DNA of 64,000 nucleotides from Tetrahymena thermophila SB210 (Eukaryota; Ciliophora; Oligohymenophorea; Hymenostomatida; Tetrahymenidae). Location of the stretch: the NCBI RefSeq assembly GCF_000189635.1, contig NW_002476422.1, positions 62,001-126,000 on the forward strand. The letters run 5' to 3'. A program made the position numbers and the translations under genes. The notes beneath the pieces are model-generated. The model did no database searches. It saw only the letters and a list, made by a program, of their open reading frames with translations, and was not told the origin of the DNA. Below, piece by piece: positions 53,644-64,000 of this stretch (position 1 is its first letter; every line of letters starts with the position of its first letter).

Positions 53644-55431
53644 TCATTGGCTCATTTGTATTTCTTAGTTTGTAAATTATTATATTATAGAGCAGAATTC
53701 TTCAAATTGTATTTTACCATCTTAATTAATATCAATTTACTGTATAATTTATTAAATTTATTATTCAATCTCACTCGTTTATTCGTAATCGTCAGCATTT
53801 CCTATTATTTTCAAAATTTCATCTTTTGTTATGTGACCATCTCCATCTTGATCAAATAGATTAAATGCTTTTTACAAGTATTCTTTTTCATTAAAAGTTT
53901 TTCTCTCAAGCGTAGCAGTGATAAATTCGCTATAATCAATTGAATCGCTTTTATCTGAATCAACTTAATCAAATATTAAATTAATTTGTTCTTCTGTCAT
54001 ATAATCGTTATGCCAAATCTAATTAAAACCATTCATTATTTCTTCTTTGCTAAGTCTTCCATCTTAGTTGGTATCAAGTCTCTTAAACAAGTTTTCAAGC
54101 TCAATTTTGTCTTAACTTGAAACCAAATTAACACTTATAAAGGTTAAAATTGCCTTTTAAAATTCATTCTAGCATTTAAACTGCTTTAGATTTCTTAAAT
54201 TGTTTTTTAATTATTGAGTATCTTAAATTATTGTTTTATTTGTCTTATGAATTTTGAACCAAACATGATTCAAAAGCTCTTGAGCACTCGGCCTTTTCTC
54301 TGGATTTTTTTCTAACATTTTGTTTATTAAATCTTTAGCTTCATCACTGATTGTATCCCATTCTTTGCCGAAGACTACTTACTCTTTTTGTATCTGTGTC
54401 TGTATTTACAATTTACTCTTACAATTCTATCCAAATGGATATCTATTTGCAAGCATTGTATACATCACTACCCCAAGTGCCCAAATATCTATTTTCTCTG
54501 TATATTTCTTATCAAAATATTCAGGAGCCTGAAACATGAGTGAACCACAAAGACTGCTTAAGAATTTTGTTTTACTTTAACTTCTATTTGTACCAAAGCT
54601 CCAATCTATCAATTTTACTCTCCATTCTATTTAAGAATCATCTTATGAAAGCTAGTTTTAGGAGTTAAGCTTAATTTGTTAATCTTCTGTAGTATGATAT
54701 TTCGTATCTTATGATTAGCCTTTTGAATCTTCTTTATTGTTTAATATAGAATTTGTATTAAATTAATTTTGGTTCTCTTCTAATGAGCGTTCTATATTTT
54801 AGCTTTATTCTGTTCCTTAACATTTTTCTTATTAGTCAATCGAGTTAGTAGCTTGAACATAAGTATTTGCTGTTTAAATATGATTTTAGCTCACCATAAT
54901 ATTCTCAAGTTTAATATCTCTATGTATAATTCCCTTTTGATGGGTATAGCTCAAAGCTTATAAGACTTGTTAGATGATTTAGCAAGTGTCATTTTCACCA
55001 AAAGGCCTTTTCCTTTCTGCCATCTCATCAAACAAATCTCTGCCTTGAACCTCCTCCATAATGATATAAAATGCATCCCTCTCTTCAAAATACTCATACA
55101 ATTTAACAATGTTGGGATGATCCAAAGATTTCAAACTTTATATTTCACTATTTTTAAAAAATAAATTCTTTTTTTCAAATTTTTTGGCACACTTTCTTGA
55201 AGAATTCTTTCCGTTATCATGACTCATTTCATTTAATTTATAAATTGAAGCATGTCCTCCTTATCCTAATTATCCATTTTTATCTATCTCATACACTTCT
55301 AAGAAATGTTTTTAATTTTTAAAAATAAAGTCCTTGGGCTATATTTTAATGGAATTTTATTTTGATTTTTAATGAGTGATAGAAGGCTACTATGAGAAAT
55401 CTATATCTTTGATTTCAGAAGATTGATCCAT
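53644..55431 (-). CDS. Calcium-dependent protein kinase with four EF-hands
   Basis: A single frame of 595 residues. Kinase domain: Gly loop GQGGHAS at 56-62, ATP Lys in KCAKK (K84), Glu in SEIQSL (E96), catalytic loop HRDIKLEN (170-177), APE in FQAPEYF, and HVWF at the end of the C-lobe. Four C-terminal EF-hands have loops [27 protein letters not shown] and DINQDGKIQ, so Ca2+ should activate it as in CDPKs. Two points are odd: about 90 Gln/Asn/Ser-rich residues are inserted between the catalytic loop and the Mg-binding Asp, and the DFG motif reads DWS (LIDWSFG, D276). Short N-terminal extension without a Gly2 myristoylation site (starts MDQSS). Confidence 0.92.
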
Positions 55432-55971
55432 GAATCTCTAATAGTATAATTCCCTTTGAAAGTATAGTTAAATTAATAAATAATTATATTTGTTTTATAA
55501 TGCTTTATATATGACAAAAATTTAATTAAGATAGATATTTTGTGTTTATTTTTTTATTTTTAATTCACATATATGGACAACAAAAAACGCTACTTCTGAT
55601 ACAAAATATAGAATTTTAATATTATTTATCAAATAAAGTGATTTTTTTAACAAATATTTGTTGAATTAAGTCAAACAAAGTGAAAAATAAATATGTAAAT
55701 TTAATTCTAAGTTTTTTTAAAATAAATTTAATACAAAAATATAATATTTCTAATTATTGTTTGTTTGAATTGAATAAATTATTTTTAATATTTTTTAGTT
55801 TTATAAATTTATTTTATTGCATTTTCTTAGTAAATATTTATTTATAAAAATCAAATTTGAGACATTATTTTATATTTTTAGATAAAATGATTGAACTTTT
55901 TAAATGCTTCGCTTTTTTAAATTTTAGGAATTTAAGTATCTTAATAGAACTCCCTTTGTTTGAATTTACTT
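55432..55971. other. Intergenic stretch
   Basis: AT-rich, about 540 bases, between two minus-strand genes. No gene or RNA was recognised. Confidence 0.6.
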
Positions 55972-57712
55972 TCATCTTCTAAATAGTCGTATAAAAGAAA
56001 AGTCTTTCTGTATGGCTCTTAAACATTAACTCTGTTTTGCATGATTAAAAAATTAATACAAATTAATTAATTTAAAGCTAAAATACTCAAAGAATGGCGA
56101 ATGCATGATTTCTCTATTCTTTTATTGCATCTATTAAGTTATAACAGGATACTCTTCTAGATTGTAAAGCTCATTAGCATTTTTTAGCTGCTTTTAAACT
56201 TTTATTTTTTAATTTTCTTACTATTTTTACATCTGATCTAATTCATTTGATATTTTAGATTAAAGCTGAAAAGATTTTCTTACTTGCCAAATTTTTTTTT
56301 ATTTAACATTTTAGTATTTGTTAAAATTAAAATCTTTAGCATTTTAAATTCCATTATTTTGTTTTATGTAACTTTCAAAGGCTTTTTCTTCAGTACTTAA
56401 TACTATTTTAAATAATAAAAAAATAATAGTAAATACATATAATAGATAATAAAAAAAATATTATTTGTATTTATATAAACTGCAAATTCTCATTTGTCTT
56501 TGACCCTCTCTACTCCAAGTTAAAATCATAATTTGTTAGTGAATTATGACCAAATTTTAGTGAAATATTTTTTCTGAGTTGGTCTTTTTACACGAGGAAT
56601 TGCAGTATCTGATATAAATTGAATTCATTACTTTTTGAAATGTCAATCTTGTTTGTAAATTTGGTAGTTTAATTATTTAGTGCCCTTTCAGAAAGAAAAC
56701 CTTATTAAATATTATTTACTGTATTATTATTAGGAAATACCTAATTAATAGTCCTAGAATTATAGCAAGTGCTATCATTAGAGAATACTTATTTTATATT
56801 ATCATCTTAAGATGATTTGTATTATTCTCTATCAGTCAAATTAATGTTTTTAATCAGAATTTTTTATATTGGCTTTTGAAATTTGCTCTTTTCTATTTGT
56901 AGCCTTTCAGAGATAAGATTATAATTTTATTTAATCTAATTTAAATTAGCTGGTAGAGATCCAGTTCTAGCATGGTTAGGAAGATTCAGAAGAAGGGGCT
57001 TGACTTATTATTTATTTTTGATTGGAGTTTAACCCTTAGCATTACTAAATTAAGATTGTTACATATTATTATCTGTTTAAGCCTCACTAAAATTCAAATA
57101 ATTTTCTCTTAATAAACTGTCTTAACTTTTGTAGTTATTGAGGAGTATTGATTATTTATTAGGTAGAGGTTTTTCTTCAGTAGAAATAATAGAAACATTC
57201 TTTGAAGTTTTTTTAAATAAAGAAGCGGATTCTTATCTTTGAAGAGCTAGTTGTGATATTTTAAAATTGGATGAATGCGATTTCGGACTTAGATTTTGAG
57301 CTATTTCATCGCTAAAAATAGTTGATTATTTTTTAAGCAACTATGCATCATTTGTTGACTCCACTCTTTTAATTAAATCTGAGGTGTATTCTTTATTTCC
57401 AAGTCTCTTCTATTTATTGAGGTTTCTCATCTACTTTTTTGTAAGCATCCAACTGATGAACCCTTTACTATGAATATCATTAATTATTTCTTATACTTCC
57501 TCTCTGTTTTTGTTGAGTGGAGGATATTAAGGCTGAACATCTTTCAAATAACTAATAATCTATGATTTTATTACATCAGAATTTTTTCTAGCATTTTAAC
57601 GTGCAGATTCAATAAGCTCATCCCTAGATTCTAATAGTAGCTAGTTTGTTTAAACTCCATAAATTCTATTTATACTTTTAAAAGAAAAAGGCGATTTCTA
57701 TGTTTCTGCCAT
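55972..57712 (-). CDS. Unrecognised basic, Asn/Gln/Ser-rich protein, two exons
   Basis: Exon 1 is 56481-57712 and exon 2 is 55972-56395, with an 85-bp AT-rich intron (GTTTAT donor, TTAAG acceptor) that keeps the frame; total 551 residues. The first 130 residues look folded and basic (RIYGVQTNQLLLESRDELIE; GFISWMLTKKQMRNLNKQKR). The middle 250 are Ser/Asn/Gln-rich and likely disordered. Exon 2 contains a Lys/Gln-rich coiled segment (ELDQMQKQQENQKIKVQKQL) and ends HAKQSQCLRAIQKDFSFIRLFRR. No known domain was recognised. Without splicing the frame would run about 24 residues into the intron and stop, so splicing is preferred but not certain. Confidence 0.7.
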
Positions 57713-59279
57713 GTGATCAATGAATATTGTTGATTTAAACTTTATTTATGATGGAATTTTTTAGGATAAATAGAAATAAATAGAGAAGTAATATTAGATT
57801 TAGAAGTAAACTAATAACTAACTAATTATAATGTATTTTTTCACTCTAATAATAAACAAATTAAATACATACATATAACTATCAATTTAATAATTCAATT
57901 TATTGAATTTAAAAGTGATTTCATAAATAAATATTTATCGTTTATTAATGAACTACCGACTATTTGAATATAATTATAGTAATTTAAAGTTTTAATAGAA
58001 CATTTGTCTCTTCATTTTTTAGGTTTTCACTTGAAATTTTAATTGAACTCTAAATAATATTTAAAGTATTTTTTGCTTTTAACTATATATTTATTTAATT
58101 AATTTACAAATTTCATTTTTATTCAGAATCCCTTTTCATTTTTAAAAATAGCTAGAAATTTTCTTGTAATATAATCATCCATTATTTTATGAGTTATTGC
58201 TAAATCTCTTTAAATAGCTAAAGATAATTTAAATTTGATGTTTTTACATAATTCTCATTATTTTTTTATTTAAAAAAAATAAATTTAATCAATTAAAAAT
58301 AATTTTCTTTTTTTATTTAATTTTCTAATTTAATTTATTGATAATATTAGATTAACTGAATTGAATGAACAGCTCTATTGAAATTTAAATTAATAAAAAC
58401 TAAATTAAATTATATTATTCTATGCCTATTTTCATACATTTATTTACAATTTAATATCTTTCAAATTAGTTATTTAATCGATATTTGTAAAACAAAATAT
58501 TAAATAGAATATTTAGAAACTATCAATTTGATATTTTCATTTATTAGGAATTAGCTATTAAATCAAAAAAAAATATTACCTATGCTTAAAAAATTATATT
58601 CAGTGATTTTGGTTATTAGAAGTTTACCTACTTATTAATTATTTTAAAATTAATTGAAATTATTTTTATGAGTTTACAATAAAGATCTTAACTAAACTTT
58701 ATAATTTTTTAAACTTATTTTTTTTGTAAAAAATGAATATATTTTTTCATTTTTATAGGATATTATATTTTATCTACTAAAATTAAAATGAAGATGTGTT
58801 TGAGTGGCTTTTTATTTAAAAGGTGATTTAGATTTTATCTTCTAGAAAAAATCTAAAAAATGTCAAATTTACACATCTATGTTTATTCATTTCAAATAAA
58901 AAATTAACTACCAAGAAATTAAACATTAATTAATAAGAATTCTTAAATTACTTAGGTGAATTAAAAAACCAAAAGAGACAAAATTTAGATTAAATATAAT
59001 ACAAAGACTTAAAACTAGCTGTACAATCAATCATCTGTAATGCTTGAAACTTATATTACAAATTGAAAAATATAGCAGAAATGAAGATGGAATTGCTAAT
59101 TCAGCAATCAAGTGGCAATTAAAATATAGTAATCCACAAGTATGAATATGTATATACACAATAAAAGTTAATTTATAAACATAGTTTGTTGTATGGTTTG
59201 TTAATTTTTATGATGCTCTCTTTCTTTATTTTACTACCTTCAATCTATATTGCAATCTCAGAAATATAGATAGAAGCAA
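57713..59279. other. AT-rich intergenic stretch
   Basis: About 1.6 kb with only A/T-rich runs. Nothing that looks like a gene, RNA or repeat was found. Confidence 0.6.
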
Positions 59280-59804
59280 TCACAAAACAAAAGTTTTAGG
59301 TTGACGTTAGGCTCCATCTGTACCAACTCTCAAGTAATGCAAGTATTCAATTAAGCAGGCTCTCTCAAAGGGATCCTTCATACCGTAAAAAGCCATATTA
59401 GTATCAGGGAACATTTTTTCAGGGTCTTCGAGGAACTAATCCAAAGAATTTCTGTTCCAGTAGAACTTGCCGGAGGGCATGAGAGAAGAGTAACCTCTGA
59501 AGTTTTTACTAACACCTGCCTTTCTCATGTAGACCCAACGCATAGAGGGACCCATACAAGTATCTTCATCTAACTCATGACAACCCATGCAACCGTTTTT
59601 ATAGATAATTTCACCTCTTAAAGGATCGCCATCAGGAATATCGATGTCGTCTCTGTCAGGAGGTACGAAAAACTTTCTTGTGGTATATTTATGCTCTCCC
59701 AATTTTTAAACATTATTTTTTCCTCCATTTTATGCTATATTGCTATTAACTGCAGTACTACTTCCATAATAGCCGGAATTACCGCTTGAACTGTTTGAAC
59801 TCAT
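59280..59804 (-). CDS. Divergent cytochrome c with long N-terminal extension
   Basis: A 174-residue single-exon frame. The haem-binding motif CMGCH lies at 72-76. The axial Met is in FPDTNMAFYGM (M137), matching IPGTKMxFxG of mitochondrial cytochrome c, and the C-terminal helix is ERACLIEYLHYLR (ERADLIAYLK in animals). GDPLRGEIIYKNGC matches the G-D-x-x-x-G-x-x-x-F start of the family. It carries electrons between complexes III and IV in the mitochondrial intermembrane space. Ordinary cytochrome c is about 105 residues; here about 55 Ser/Asn/Gly-rich residues precede the domain and about 14 follow it. Codon use is richer in G/C than in the neighbours, as in strongly expressed genes. Confidence 0.92.
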
Positions 59805-61041
59805 TTTTTGTTAATTAATTTGCTTTTCTTTTAATTACTTTATTAAATTTTTTTAATGCTGATAATTAATTAAATTTTTTTTTGTTTGCTTTTTAAGTAG
59901 AGTTTATTTATTTCCTTTTATTAACAATTAATTGAAAGAGGACTGACTTATTTACTTACTAATAATATCTTTTGCACTTGCATTTTTTAATTAAATTTTT
60001 TGATGGAATGATTGCTATCTTAACTAAATCCAAATAAATTTATCAATCAATAAATTACTTAATACTAAAATGAATGATAGGATATTAGTAAAGAATTATT
60101 AAGTTTATATATTTAATTCATGCAATCTTCCATTCATACATAGCTTTTTTTATCTTTAAGATTATATAGGGCTCTTTACAATTTTTCATTAGACTTTTAT
60201 TTTTAATTTTTAATATCTATTAGAAGATTCTTTGCAAAATTCTTTTTGATAAACACTCTTTCTACTTGACCTTAATTACTTAATATCAGTAAATCTAATA
60301 AACTGAAAATAACTATTTATCTGATGGCACAGTCCTGCCTTATTTTTCATTCTGAAAATCAATTCAAGTTCATACATTTTTTATTCCTACTTAATAATAT
60401 GCTTAATCATGCTCCTTTCCTATTTAACTATGTACCTATAAGAAAGACTAATTAATATCTTTAAGAAATAAACAATTAAATTTCTTAAGGTACCAATATA
60501 TTATAAAATGATATTAATTCAAAATACAATTTGATGCTATTCATTTATTCTGAGTTATAGTAATATCTATTTTTATTTTTTTTAAAAATCAATTAAAAAG
60601 GAAAACTAAATCAAATTTTAATAAAATCTTTATTGGCTTTAAAACTAATTTATTATGAACTGCACAATCAATTATTACATTTAAGATTTTTTCAAGAATA
60701 TAATCACAGGATTCAATAACTATATTTTTATACCAGATAAAATATTTTAAATTTTGTATTAAAAATACCTTGTTTGTAACTGAATAAATTTTATTGTATT
60801 TGAAAATTGTTCAAAATATCAATCAAAAGTATAATTTTTACTAAAATTGAAAAACAAACATACTGCAAGTATAAAAATTTCTAGAGATTTTTCTGTCTTA
60901 CAAAAATATATTAAATTAAAAAAAAATATTGATTATAATTTATTTTCAATTTGTCAAATTTTGAACTTCATTTTATAAATACTTTTGAAACATGAATTAT
61001 ATATGTATGTATACATGCATTAAAAAAACTAAAGAAATAAA
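59805..61041. other. AT-rich intergenic stretch
   Basis: About 1.2 kb without a gene or recognised RNA. It includes the A/T-rich leader of the cytochrome c gene. Confidence 0.6.
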
Positions 61042-62966
61042 TCATAAAAGTGGCCTTATATTATACTTAGGAACCTATTCGATTGTTTGCAGAGAATGTA
61101 ATTTTTTTAATTCGTCATTTTTGTAACTCCACAATGAAAGCTACTTAATTTCTTCAATGGATGCATTTTTGTTTATCAAGTCGAACAAGGGTTCCAGTAT
61201 TTTATGGTGAAGTGAAAAATTTAAATCACAAATATTTCCATACTTTATATGTTTGAGATTAAATAAAGTCATTCCTATTAATTTATTGCATCCTTTAGAA
61301 ATCAGTGCACCACCACTGCTTCCATTTTATATCCTTGCATTAGTTTGTATTAGAGCGTCTTCACCTAACTAAGTTTTTATAAATTTGCTCACTATTCCAT
61401 TACTAATTTAAGGTAATTTAGAAGGATGCACCAATCCATATCCTACACTGATTACTTCAGAACCTTCAAAGAGTAGTTATTTTGAGGAAGGAACGTATAA
61501 AGAAATTGGTTTTAAGCCTATATGCTTAATATTTTCTTTAATTTTAAGAAGGCAAACATCATAGTCTCCTTCACTGATGCAAATTACATTTGCTTCCAAC
61601 ATTTTATTATAACCAATTATATGAACTTAAACTGAAGTTTGCTTAGAAATAAAGTCTAAACCATGTCTTACAGATAGAATATATCCCTCATCATTAATAA
61701 TTATGCCAGAAAAATGCCCATATGATGCTTTAAATCATACAATAGAAATCATTAATAATCAATGAAAAAAAAAAATTAATTTATTCACTTTATATCAAGC
61801 AAATATTTTAAAGGAATTTGTTAGTCTCCAAAAACTCCTTGGGTTATTCCTTTTTTACAGATTTGAATTTATCAAGTCTTGTAGCAGCTAGTTCGAGCAC
61901 GGTCTTAGCAGAAATAGCAAATGAAAAATAAACACTATTTGCACCTTAAAAACTGAATGAAGGTAGCATCATACCAATTACATTTTATTCTTCATCCAAG
62001 ACCAAACCTCCTTCCTTACCACCAAAATTAATCATATCTAACATCAATATATGCTTATGGAATTCTTTAAAATTTAAGTTAGGATTAGCAAATAATATTA
62101 TAAATAAATAAATAATTTAAATAATTATTGAAAAATAAAAACTTCTTAAACTTACTCTTTAATTTAGAATTAGCTTCAATATCAAAGACATTTGCTATTA
62201 CACCTTAACCTAAAATATTGTGGTAGAGCTAAGAGCTTAATATACCAAAAGGAGAAGATATTGTTGTAATTTATTATCCTTGAGTAGGCATTTTGGTTGA
62301 GTATGGGATATTCGTGTATGATAAGTACCTATTTAATTCTTTCAAATCCTTTTCGCTTTTGATTTTAAAAAATAGAACGGATGTATTTTTAACTATTCTT
62401 TCATCGTATTAAATGTTAATCTTTGCTTGATTCTTATATGAAAATGATTTATTGCGAACCTCTTAGAAGAACTCCATAACTTCTTCATCTAAAACTATCT
62501 TAAAAGGAGTAATTTAAATATACTCTTTTGGGTATTTTTCCAAGCTTAAATGGAACTAAGCATTCACATTTATGTTTGTCAGATCAAGAGCGTATTTCTT
62601 TTCTAAAATAGCTCTCTCTTATTATTCCAAAAAGTTAAAGAAAATGAGTCCACTTGTCACGATAAAAGTATCTGTTGCTGATCTTACAATGAAGCAGCTT
62701 TGGCTAGAATTATAAACATCTCTCTTTGTCGTATCAAATTCAACCTCCTTACCTATATTTTATTCATGCTTTTCCTTTTAAGAGTCTGGATTAGAGTCTA
62801 TTTCTATTTTCTAATCTGATTTTTATTATTTTTTATCTAATTCTCTAATTTCTCTTGAAGGTGTCTACAAATAAAATGACATGTCATTCAAAATACGCTA
62901 CTCAGTCGTCTAAACTAGCAAATAGCCACAAAACTTTTTAATCTCATCTATCTTCTAGTAATTCAT
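61042..62966 (-). CDS. TYSND1/DEG15-like trypsin-fold serine protease
   Basis: Three exons (62156-62966, 61789-62064, 61042-61727) with introns of 91 and 61 bp that keep the frame give 590 residues. The N-terminal half matches the non-catalytic region of TYSND1/DEG15: SSPFGILSSQLYHNILGQGV, then FGGKEGGLVLDEEQNVIGM. The C-terminal half is the protease: His in SVRHG (H384), Asp in GDYDVCLLKI (D419), and Ser in NGSSGGALI (S500), all present. These enzymes trim PTS2 leader peptides of peroxisomal matrix proteins. The human enzyme enters peroxisomes by a C-terminal SKL; this protein ends IRPLL, which is not a PTS1. It might be imported otherwise or work elsewhere. A DegP-type assignment is less likely because no PDZ domain follows. 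Confidence 0.85.
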
Positions 62967-64000
62967 TGTAGCTTTTATTAGATATTTTTTAATTCTCTGA
63001 CTATATTCCTTAAAAAAACTATTTAATATGCAAATATCTGTGTTACTTCTCCTTTATTTTTTTATATCTTTATCTAAATATTAACTAACTATGAGTATTT
63101 ATTTATTTGTTTGTTTGTTAATTAATAAAAAAATATTTGACTGATTTCTTATAATATTTATATTTGTTTTTTGATTTGTTGTTATATTGCTCCTAATTTT
63201 AAGATATATCACTATATGACGATTTTAGAGATTTAAAAGGAACAAAAATGCTATATTGATGAATGTATTTATTATTTATTAGTATTCCTTATTCTATTAA
63301 TATCAGAAATCCATTTAAGCTAAATAAATAAATAGAAAAAAAGAAAGAAAGAATCATATAGGATTCTTCATATTAGCATATGTATTTCATCGAAACATTC
63401 TAAATTGTATTAAAAGCTTAACTTAATTAATATGTAATAGCAAATATTAATGCCTCAGCATTTTATTTATAACAAAATTCTTTTTATCAAATCTAAGAAT
63501 TTTCTGTTTATATGAAAGGTATTCATTTAATTCTCTCGTTTTATTTAAAACTTAATTTTATAATATATATACATTTAATTTAAAGGTAAAAATATTTTTT
63601 ATTAATTTTCTTAACCTATTTTAATAAAAAAAGAATTTATATCAACTACAAATTCATTTTTTTAGGTATTAATAAAGCATATTTAAATATTTAAAAAAGG
63701 AACATAAATTAAAAAAATGATTTAGCTAGCACAAACGATAAGGATCAGATAAATTATTTTCTATTGCTTTTAAACTCAGTATTTTCCATGTTTGTATATA
63801 TAAAAACTAAAATAATAATATATCAAACAAAATATATATATTTATTCTATTTAAATTTTAAAAAATCTAATTCAAACAACTAATATTAATTATTATTTAT
63901 ATTGATGACTTTTTTTATTTTAATAAAAAATAAAATTTTAGCTTATTTCATTAATGAAATGTATATTCAACTTACCAAAGCCATACATATGGTGCAAATG
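62967..64000. other. AT-rich 5' flank to the window end
   Basis: No gene is visible. It contains only A/T-rich and simple-sequence tracts, such as AAAGAAAGAAAGAA near 63339 and TATATATA near 63835. Confidence 0.6.

Overview
The window reads as somatic (macronuclear) DNA of a ciliate of the Tetrahymena type. Long frames are open only if TAA and TAG are read as Gln and TGA is the sole stop. Intergenic DNA is extremely AT-rich (poly-A/poly-T, TTAATTAA-like runs), introns are short AT-rich GT..AG introns, and the gene families are typical of Tetrahymena (Twi-type Piwi proteins, immobilization-antigen-like Cys-rich surface protein, ribonuclease-inhibitor-like LRR genes, CDPK-like kinase). The species cannot be fixed from the sequence alone. 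No telomere repeats and no chromosome-breakage motif were seen, so this looks like an internal piece of a somatic chromosome.

Layout: (1) 2.0-8.4 kb, two intact, nearly identical tandem Piwi genes (+ strand) whose catalytic residues are all replaced. (2) 9.9-12.8 kb (-), a five-exon coiled-coil protein. (3) 13.9-15.3 kb (-), a B-box-like/coiled-coil/SPRY-like protein. (4) 15.9-19.9 kb (-), a 1328-residue secreted-type beta-helix and multi-spanning membrane protein. (5) 20.4-36.4 kb (+), an LRR gene region: a decayed one-repeat fragment, then an intact immobilization-antigen-like gene, then two large LRR genes in which every leucine-rich repeat is one 90-bp exon of the same phase, separated by introns that are copies of each other. 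One of these introns carries a short pogo/Tc1-like inverted-repeat element. (6) 37.1-51.1 kb (-), two full-length P2C-type (Na,K-ATPase-like) P-type ATPase genes plus two decayed C-terminal fragments of further copies. (7) 53.6-57.7 kb (-), a calcium-dependent protein kinase with an inserted loop and four EF-hands, and an unrecognised basic protein. (8) 59.3-63.0 kb (-), a divergent cytochrome c with a long N-terminal extension and a TYSND1/DEG15-like serine protease.

The main theme is tandem duplication followed by divergence or decay: Piwi pair, ATPase array with fossils, and LRR genes expanded at both the gene and the exon level. The most unusual structure is the LRR exon array. Because all repeat exons are 90 bp and phase 2-2, skipping any of them keeps the frame, and the number of repeats can grow by unequal exchange between near-identical introns. 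Start codons were chosen as the first in-frame ATG after an A-rich stretch; no splice form has been tested against RNA.
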